From: Chara braunii
Taxonomy: Eukaryota; Streptophyta; Charophyceae; Charales; Characeae
Direction of reading: 5' to 3'
Assembly: GCA_003427395.1 (NCBI GenBank)
Contig: BFEA01000391.1
Location: 430,979-465,259 of the forward strand
DNA length: 34,281 nucleotides
This document shows, piece by piece, positions 28,148 through 34,281 of this stretch; the stretch's first letter is position 1, and each line of letters opens with the position of its first letter. The translations under genes were made by a program, and so were the position numbers. A model generated the notes under the pieces. The model saw only the letters and a list, made by a program, of their open reading frames with translations. It ran no database searches and was not told the origin of the DNA.

Positions 28148-28315
28148 GATACATTGCCCCAAGCAACCATCCCGATATCATCCCTCATAAAAATTATGGT
28201 ACAATGCCTCAGGCATCCACCCCAATATCATACCCCACAAAAATTATGGTACAATGCCTCAGGCATCCACCCCAATATCATCCCCCACAAAAACTATGGT
28301 ACAATGCCCCAGCCG
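28148..28315. repeat. 50-bp minisatellite (4 units, exact period)
   Basis: (G/A)(G/A)TACA.TGCC starts at 28148, 28198, 28248 and 28298, each 50 apart, with ATCCACCCCAATATCAT and CACAAAAA(T/C)TATGGT between. The two central units are nearly identical. Confidence 0.9.
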
Positions 28316-28443
28316 CATCACTCATCCCGCGCAATCCGTTCCCCGTAACCATAGTCAAGAAACTCATCCCCCAGAAAAACAAACACGTTAAAGGTTAGAT
28401 CCTTGTTGGCGCCTTAGCCGACCTGCTCCCCAGCTTCCTTGGC

Positions 28444-28836
28444 CTAAGCCTCTTGCAACCACTGTTCCACTGGCTCTCGACTTAGAAATCTGACCAACCG
28501 TTGTCCTGGAAATGACCCTTTCACCTTGGTTTCATCCAAATCTTCCAATTCAAAAGTGTTCATCCCCAACCTCTTGGTAACTCGGTAGGGACCTTTGAAC
28601 CTTCTTCCTAATTGTCCTGACCAAGTGTTTTCTAGTGCCGAATTTTTGACTAGGACCATTTCCCCCGCCTGTAGTGGTCCTTTCCTGATGTTCTTCAGTT
28701 GATCCCACCTTGCCTCGTCTTTCATCCTGCTATCCAGAACCCTGCTCACTATTTCTTCCATTGCCTCCTCATTTTGAGAAACCTGCTGACATCTAGACTT
28801 AATTAATTGTTTCGTCGTCAAGTGTTGGGTCATCAT
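28444..28836 (-). pseudogene. Integrase C-terminal region (GPYRV motif)
   Basis: 130 codons in an uninterrupted frame. It contains the helical pre-domain, VLVKNSALENTWSGQLGRRF and KGPYRVTKRL, the usual SH3-like C-terminal part of Ty3/gypsy integrases, and ends in RLVRFLSREPVEQWLQEA then a stop. No chromodomain follows. Confidence 0.8.
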
Positions 28837-28849
28837 CCAGCCTATTCCA

Positions 28850-29547
28850 AGTTGGTACTAGGGCTTCCACTAGGAAGTCAATATCCCTCTCATACCATAA
28901 CTCGGTCGGGATACATCTTGTAGTCCTCTTTGGAGTCACGTTCTCTGCAAACACGGTATGCTTGAGGTACTTAGGTCACTTCTCGAGATCATCAACTGCT
29001 AACTTCGCGATCATATTCTCAGTGTCAGATATCCTCTTTCCACAGGAACATTGGCCTCTGGGTGGAATGGTTCAATTAACTTTATGGGCACCCCAAACCT
29101 TTTACATGTGTTCAACACGTCTTGGTTCACGAACTATGTCCCATTATTAGCTATGAATCTTCTAATGAATGAGTGCCTTAGGTAAAAGTCCTCGATCCAG
29201 TATGTCAATTGGACAGGGCCTCAATTTCCAGGAAAAAACTTCTAGAATGTCAGTCTGGTTTTCCTCTTAAGAGCTACTGCCTCCACAAACCCACTAAGGT
29301 TATCTCTAGCGTCAAATATGTACCTGTATCCTTTCGTAGATACATGCATGACCACGAGATTGAGATGAACCATGTGTCCTGGTCCTAACGCTCGCGTGGG
29401 TCTCAAAGGTTCAAAAACCCGAGTCGTATTTCGCTCTTGACAGATCAAGCAGGTCTGGCAATATGTGGCAACCATACTCCCCATTCCCGACCAAAAGTAG
29501 ATTGGTGTTATTTTCGCTAGATACCCACTTGCTTTGATCATCCGCAC
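28850..29547 (-). pseudogene. Integrase zinc region and catalytic core, inactivated
   Basis: The CxxC part of the HHCC zinc region is YCQTCLICQ. The core has HLNLVVM at 29359-29361, where the first DDE Asp is replaced by Asn. The second Asp (29146-29148, in A-N-N-G-T) is also Asn, and the codon two further on from Gly, at 29134-29136, is a stop. The FHPEAN stretch that normally holds the catalytic Glu is still readable, then the frame breaks. Confidence 0.8.
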
Positions 29548-29865
29548 ACAACCCTTCTAGGCATTAGGCCTTCCTCTTTCCTGAATAAGTGTACATTCTT
29601 CAATACATACTTATCGGCTTCCTCTCTGGCCTTGAGGCTGACCTCCTCAGCTTCCTTGTTCCCTACCCGTAATAGACCGATCTCCTTGAAGACCCTATCG
29701 TACAACCGGATGAGGAAGAATTCCTTCCGATCCCGGCGATCCTCCAGTCTGTTTTGTGCTTGGTTTACTAGGTATTATTGCCGCCTTTGTTCCCATGATC
29801 CAACCAGACTTTCCCGTCCCCCTTCTACAACCATTGTCATTAACTCTTCGTGAGGCCCCATAACG

Positions 29866-30099
29866 TCACCCTATGAGTCCCTCTCTTCCTGACGGCCGGT
29901 CCTTGTGACTGCTCCTTCCCTGAGTTCTGCGACTACTGTAGAAGACCATTTTTTCAATGCTAATCAACAATTCCTCGGATGTGCAGGCAGGCTCTACCAT
30001 CTCGTTATCTACCACAAGGGTCCCTCCCCCATAGTCGAGGAACGCATCGATAGGTTCCTCGTCCTCTACTCCTTTTGGTGTAATATATACCGTGCTCAA
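29866..30099 (-). pseudogene. pol tether between RNase H and integrase
   Basis: 77 codons, acidic, following the RNase H fragment and preceding the integrase zinc region. Such linkers are poorly conserved; the assignment is by position. Confidence 0.5.
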
Positions 30100-30168
30100 G
30101 TCATCGGCCCTATTCCTAAGACCGCCAATGAGCTCGATCTTGTAATCAAACTGCCAAATGAAACCAGT

Positions 30169-30510
30169 TTATCTTCCCACCGTAGGGTCTATAGGCTTGT
30201 AGTTCTTCAGTGCCCTTGCGACATTTGTCGGGTCGATCCTCAAGATGAATTTCATTCCAAAGAAGTAAGTTTGGAAGATTCTGAGGCAGCGGAAAACGAC
30301 CAGTACCTCCTTCTTGAATTGAGAATAGCAACACTCAGCTGAGTTCAGCGTCCTACTTTCAAATCTGATTGGTCGTTCTCTCTCATCCTTCCCTCTTTGG
30401 ATCAGGACTCCTCCCACAGCTTGTGGTCCCCCATCGGTTTCGAGTACAAACGGATGCCCTACCTCATCGTTAAAGCATGGAGCGACAAGGGTGACCTGTT
30501 CGGACGTCAA
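30169..30510 (-). pseudogene. RNase H domain of pol
   Basis: 113 codons with the expected order for Ty3/gypsy RNase H: VLETDGG (first Asp), a Glu in the SAECCYSQFKKEVLVV stretch, and a later Asp in RIDP. These carboxylates are kept, in contrast to RT and integrase. It is in a different frame from the RT fragments because of frameshifts near 30540 and 30700. Confidence 0.8.
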
Positions 30511-30676
30511 TATGTTTTTCAGGGTCTGGACGGCGGCTTCCCGTTCCTCCGTTCAGTCCAATGTACCCTCCTAAAAAACGCTACGACCCCTAGGAAGGCC
30601 CTTACTTCCGTTGTGGTACGTAGATGCATTGACCATTGAGAGATTTTATCAGTCTTGGTCGGGTCGGGCTTCCTCC

Positions 30677-31456
30677 CTATGACCCGCAACGAAACCCCAT
30701 GCTGGTCACTTCTGGAACCGCCAGGATACTCTTGGAACCGCTGGCAGTGATGTTATACACCAGGAACCTGCGGAGAAGCTCTTTGATATCCTTCACGTGG
30801 TCCCACACAAATCTCTGTATCCCTGGCTGAATTTTCGTTTCATCCTTGTCCCGTGCGCCCTTGATTGGATTGTCGTTAATATAAGGTTCGCATTTTGTCG
30901 GGAACACGTCTCCCGCAATTGTAAGCATTCTGCTTTACGTTTCTGCCACCGCATTGGTGAAGCCCATAGGAGTCACTTGCATTTGTAGTTGGCCTACCGA
31001 GGTATGCATGGCCACGTAGGGTCTATCCCGGACGTCCAGCAGGAGCTGACCGTATCCAGAATAAAGGTCTATCAGCGAGGAAATGCTTCGTCCAACATGG
31101 GATTCTGCCAGGAGGCCAGCTTGAGGCAGCGACCCCGCATCCCGGATGGTGACAACATTTAATTTTTGCAGATTCTGGATCCATCTAAGCGACTTGTTAG
31201 GTTTCCAGAACACAAACCACATATTCGTGTATGGCGATGCGGTAGGTTCTGCCACGAGGGAGTCCATCTTTGCTTTAAGCAATTCTGTCACTTCCCCTGC
31301 TACTCCAAAGTCGTAGGCAAACCCCTTGTCGTTCCAACATTCATGCTCGGCTGTGTGGATCCTGACCGGAGGTATCAACTTTGCATCTAATCGTCCCTTC
31401 TGATGGTCATTGAAGGCAAATGTTAGGTGGAATTTTTGAAATGCTTCCCTGATCAA
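30677..31456 (-). pseudogene. Reverse transcriptase domain, broken by a stop
   Basis: Recognisable blocks: FVFWKPNKSLRWIQNLQKLN, SLIDLYSGYGQLLLDVRDRP (first catalytic Asp in LIDLYSGY), and QVTPMGFTNAVAE. A TAA stop follows at 30935-30937. The same frame continues from 30928 with the YxDD region, where the codon at 30875-30877 is Asn instead of the first catalytic Asp of the pair (YIND). The domain ends at GFRCG, where a frameshift occurs. Confidence 0.85.
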
Positions 31457-31641
31457 GCGCGTCTCCTGCTATGTCATGAAACCCTCCACCCCTATCTTCA
31501 TGGTTTCTGCTACTTCATTCCGTATTCGGTGTCCCTCCGTTGCCCTTCTCTTTGTAATCACCCGGAGAACTTCTTCCTTGTTTTCCATGGTTTCCTCCCT
31601 TGTTGTTTTTAGCAAGATCGAGACAGACTTAGCCTTCTTTC

Positions 31642-31959
31642 CTACTGACTTGTACTTGCGAACGCTTCCTTCCGGAATCTTTCTTCTAAAAAATGAACAG
31701 TCGGAATTGTTCGTGGTGCTTCGACAATCCGAGGTTGGATGCTGATCAATTTCCCATTCAAGCGGTAGCCTTTCCGAACTTCTCCCTCAAACTTGGCGAG
31801 CGCAACTGGGTCCACGCCTACCTTATGGTACCTAATGACTTTGACGAGGTGCAGTAAGTAAGGGACTTCAAGCGTTATCTTGAACTCCTCATCTCGAGCC
31901 TCCTTTGGTCTAGGCAAGTTGGCTCTCAATTCGACCTCTGTATCCTTCTTTATTACCAT
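31642..31959 (-). pseudogene. pol N-terminal segment (before RT)
   Basis: 105 codons upstream of RT on the same strand. It has no protease DSG/DTG motif. It probably represents the spacer between protease and RT; a shifted frame continues it (about 31640-31460) to the RT domain with an in-frame stop. Confidence 0.5.
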
Positions 31960-32026
31960 AATAACAAGGGCATCATCCTCCTGTCTCTGTTTTTTTTGCT
32001 GTAATCCTATTTTGCTATGTAGAAAA

Positions 32027-32040
32027 TCCGGATATCCGGA
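32027..32040. repeat. 14-bp perfect palindrome TCCGGATATCCGGA
   Basis: Self-complementary over 14 bases, at the left edge of a segment rich in CCGG motifs (to about 32100). It is followed by a second small inverted repeat, CCTGCGCA-AAATA-TGCGCAGG, near 32117-32137. Confidence 0.85.
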
Positions 32041-32232
32041 TGCCCTCTAAATATCCAGTTTATCCGGCCGGAAGAAGGGCACCGGATAATACCGGAAATA
32101 ATATTTTCGGGGCCTGCGCAAAATATGCGCAGGGCTCGGAATTTTTCTTGGGGGGTCTGGCGGGGTACTGGGTGGCAACCCGAACACCCTCCCACTATTG
32201 GATTTCGCAGGGGGCCTACCGGTTTCGAAAAA

Positions 32233-32290
32233 AAAAGGCCCGATCTGGGCCGTTGATCGAAGACTATCCACGGCCCTGATCGGGCCTTTT
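32233..32290. repeat. 21-bp arm hairpin (MITE-like or transcribed hairpin)
   Basis: The left arm AAAAGGCCCGATC-T-GGGCCGT (32233-32253) and right arm (32270-32290) are inverted copies with 20 of 21 matches, around a 16-base loop. The right arm ends in TTTT. In bacteria this shape would suggest a terminator, but the setting is eukaryotic, so a small foldback element is more likely. Confidence 0.75.
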
Positions 32291-32299
32291 CTGAATTCG

Positions 32300-32500
32300 A
32301 ATTCGCGCAGCCCCCGTCTGCGATTGTGCTTGGTGTAGTGCCTGAGGCCTGCCCGTCCCTCCCCACCAACGGCCCGTCGCCCCACGGCCGCGCTGCCTGC
32401 TGGCCGTCGCGTCCCCGAGCTTCGAGCATTGCCGCCGCCTTCGCCTTCCATCGCTTAGCCTCGTTCTCCCCCACCAGGTAAGACAAGTCGTCCCGCTTAA
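32300..32500. other. GC-rich spacer, no gene supported
   Basis: Minus-strand frames read Arg/Ala-rich sequence (KRWKAKAAAMLEARGRDGQQ). This style is common in low-complexity predicted proteins and is not enough for a gene call. Confidence 0.3.
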
Positions 32501-32504
32501 CCAC

Positions 32505-33115
32505 CCTCCACCTCCTCCTCCTCTTAGTACTCCTCCTCCTCTTCCTCTTCCTCCTTGTCCTCTTCCTCTTCCTCTTTCCCGTTCTTCTCCTCCTTGTCGC
32601 CGTCCTCCTCTTCCTCCTCCCTCTCACCATTATCTTCTTCCTCCTCCTCCTCCTCCTCCTCCTCCTCCCCCTCTTCTTCTTCTTCTTCCTTCTCCTACTC
32701 CTCATCATTCTTCTTCTTCCTCCTTATCGTTTTCTTCTTCCTCCACTCCCCCTCTTCTTCTTCTTCTTCCTCCTCCTCTTCTTCTTCTTCCTTCTCCTAC
32801 TCCTCCTTCTTCTTCTTTATTCTCCTTGCCGTTTTCTTCTTCCTCCACTCCTCTTTTTCGTCATCTTCTACCTCCTCCTCCTCCTCCTCCTCCTCCTCCT
32901 CCTTCTCCTCATTTTCTCCTCCACGCCTCTTCATTTTCTCCTTCCTCCTCCTCCTCCTCCTCGTGTTCCTCTTCTCCCCCTCTTCTTCCTCCTCCTCCTT
33001 TTCCTCTTTTTCTTCTTCTTCCTCCTTCAACTCCTCCTCGTCCTCTTCCTCCACTTCCTCCACTTCCTCCACTTCCTCCTAATCCTCCTCTGCCTCCTCC
33101 TCCTCCTCCTCCTCC
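32505..33115. repeat. (TCC/CTC/TTC)n trinucleotide tract
   Basis: Imperfect trinucleotide sequence. Long frames on both strands give Ser/Pro/Leu runs or Glu/Lys/Arg runs. CCACTTCCT repeats three times near 33051-33079, and the segment is copied in part with CTCC[T]CTTCTTCTTCTTC blocks near 32690 and 32755. Confidence 0.9.
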
Positions 33116-33160
<45 letters not shown>

Positions 33161-33323
33161 TCAACCGATCAATCAAATCGATTGATTCAATCGGATCTTG
33201 ATTAATCAATCAATCAATCAATCAATCAAATCAATCGATCAATCAAATCGATTGATTCAATCGGATCTTGTTTTGAAAATCAAGATCCGAATGAATTAAT
33301 CAATTTGATTGATCGATTGATTG

Positions 33324-33383
<60 letters not shown>

Positions 33384-33384
33384 A
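33116..33384. repeat. Large inverted repeat of (AATC)n and (GATT)n
   Basis: The left part is AATC tetranucleotides with two copies of an AATCGATTGATTCAATCGGA type segment (about 33175 and 33247). The right part is GATT tetranucleotides. The centre is a perfect hairpin, TCGGATCTTG (33261-33270) and CAAGATCCGA (33281-33290), and pairing extends outward with few mismatches for about 100 bases per arm. Confidence 0.9.
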
Positions 33385-33415
33385 ATAAAAAAAAAAAAAA
33401 AAAAACGTTACAGAG

Positions 33416-34281
33416 TATCCTCCCGCCGTCGCTCCCCTCCCCCTCCTTCTCATCTTTTTCTTCTTCATCGCCGTCCTCCTCCTCTTCTTTCTCTTCTTCT
33501 TCCTCGTTTTTCGTCGCCCCAACCTCCTCCTCTACTTCGTCTTCCTCTTCCTCCTCCTCTTCGTCGACTACCTCCATTGCTTAGGCTTTCACGTCGCCGT
33601 CCCTGTGCTTTTCTTCCTCCTCCTCCTCCTCCTCCTCCTTCTCCTCTTCTTCTCCTCCCTCCTCTTCGTTTTCTTCTTCCTTCACTCCTCCTCTTCTTCA
33701 TCATCTTCTACCTCCTCCTCCTCCTTTTCTCCTCGTCCTCGTTCGTTTGCCGTAGCCGTTTTTTTTTTCTCCCCCCGAAAATCCACGTTTCTTGTGCGCT
33801 GCTTCCTCTTCCTCCTCCTCCTCCTCGCCCTCTTCTCCTCCCTCCTCTTCGTCGTCTTCTTTCTCCCCCTCTTCCTCCTATCCTTTTCCTCCCTTTTTTT
33901 CGTCATCATCTTCTACCTCCTCCTCCTCCTCCTCCTCCTCTTCTTCCCTCTTCTTTGTCATCGTCTTCTTCCTCCTCATCATCCTTCTCCTCCTCATGTT
34001 CTTCTCCTCCTCGTCCATTAGCCATAGCCGACGTATTAGCCGAATTTTTTTTTTTCTTCTCTTGAACATCCATCTTCCTTGTGCGTTGCTTCTTCCTCCT
34101 CCTCCTCCTCCTCCTCTTCTTCTTCTCCCTCCTCTTCGTTTTCTTCTTCCTCCACTTCTCCTCCTCTTCTTGGTCATTTTCTACCTCCTCCTCCTCCTCC
34201 TCCTCCTCCTTCTCCTCTTCTTCTCCTCCCTCCTCTTCATCGTCTTCGTTCTCTCGCGCTTCATTTGCTTCTTCCTCCACT
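33416..34281. repeat. (TCC/CTC/TTC)n tract with longer-range duplication
   Basis: Trinucleotide-rich to the end of the window. Non-trinucleotide landmarks recur: CTTGTGCG(C/T)TGCTTCC at about 33791 and 34078 (287 apart), GCC(G/A)TAGCCG followed by a T run and AATCCACG/ACATCCAT, and CTTCTACCTCCTCC. This indicates a diverged ~290-bp tandem unit under the simple repeat. The Glu-rich and Ser-rich frames are not credible genes. Confidence 0.85.

Larger units (their letters stand above)
28444..31959 (-). pseudogene. pol: Ty3/gypsy-type retrotransposon pol, degenerate (RT-RNase H-integrase)
   Basis: Domain order on the minus strand is RT, RNase H, linker with CxxC (YCQTCLICQ), integrase core, then integrase C-terminal region with the GPYRV motif. 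RT before integrase is the Ty3/gypsy order. Fragments lie in different frames. There is a stop at 30935-30937 inside RT, frameshifts near 30690-30710 and 30520-30545, a stop inside the integrase core at 29134-29136, and further breaks between 31460 and 31640. Catalytic Asp-to-Asn changes occur in RT and in the integrase. No gag, protease or flanking LTR pair was recognised, so the copy also looks truncated. It cannot encode a working polyprotein. Confidence 0.88.

Noticed and set aside
32233-32290. Bacterial-type terminator
   Set aside because: Stem followed by TTTT fits by shape, but no adjacent bacterial gene exists and the loop is 16 bases.
32555-33082. Long Ser-rich and Glu/Arg-rich open frames in 32.5-34.3 kb
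   Set aside because: They are direct readings of CTC/TCC/TTC repeats, open on several frames of both strands, with no domain, splice or start signal.

Overview
This window looks like repeat-rich nuclear DNA from a eukaryote. It has no bacterial-style gene layout. Exons are short and bounded by GT...AG, introns reach about 2.9 kb, and microsatellites, satellites and retroelement remnants fill most of the rest. The polymerase remnant and the plant-like primase gene suggest a streptophyte, possibly a charophyte alga such as Chara. That placement is inferred from family resemblance and was not tested.

1-10.4 kb, plus strand. After a decayed LINE remnant (434-965, minus), eight exons form the 3' part of a PrimPol-type primase-polymerase gene. 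The SxH motif, the motif III Asp and all four zinc ligands (C-x6-H-x19-C-x4-C) are visible. The zinc knuckle is split by an intron and is rebuilt exactly by the predicted splice. The catalytic motif I exon lies upstream of the window. The E5/E6 junction is one base out of phase next to an A6 run, so there is either a sequence error or early decay. The introns hold a dispersed repeat family with hammerhead ribozyme cores, a 73-bp perfect-armed hairpin, a TRIM-like element with 144-bp terminal direct repeats, and several microsatellites.

10.4-12.7 kb. Intergenic DNA with long GA/CT tracts and two eroded copies of the hammerhead core.

12.7-19.4 kb. A satellite mosaic: an 81-bp satellite (about 38 units, built on a 9-bp CTGAA-type sub-motif and with higher-order spacing of n x 81 - 1), then a 91-bp array, then a 172-bp array. 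The 172-bp array is split by a 1293-bp foldback-like insertion made of 136-bp palindromic units and flanked by a 7-bp duplication. A single N in that insertion marks a 27-bp artefactual duplication.

19.4-28.4 kb. Pyrimidine-rich non-coding DNA with minisatellites (35, 58-59, 40 and 50 bp), a ~750-bp diverged tandem duplication, a 16-N gap, and one minus-strand open frame encoding six 14-residue acidic/basic repeats.

28.4-32 kb, minus strand. A dead Ty3/gypsy-type pol: RT, RNase H, integrase and integrase C-terminal region, broken by stops and frameshifts, with active-site Asp-to-Asn changes in both RT and integrase.

32-34.3 kb. A perfect-stem hairpin element, CTC/TCC/TTC trinucleotide tracts, and a large AATC/GATT inverted repeat.
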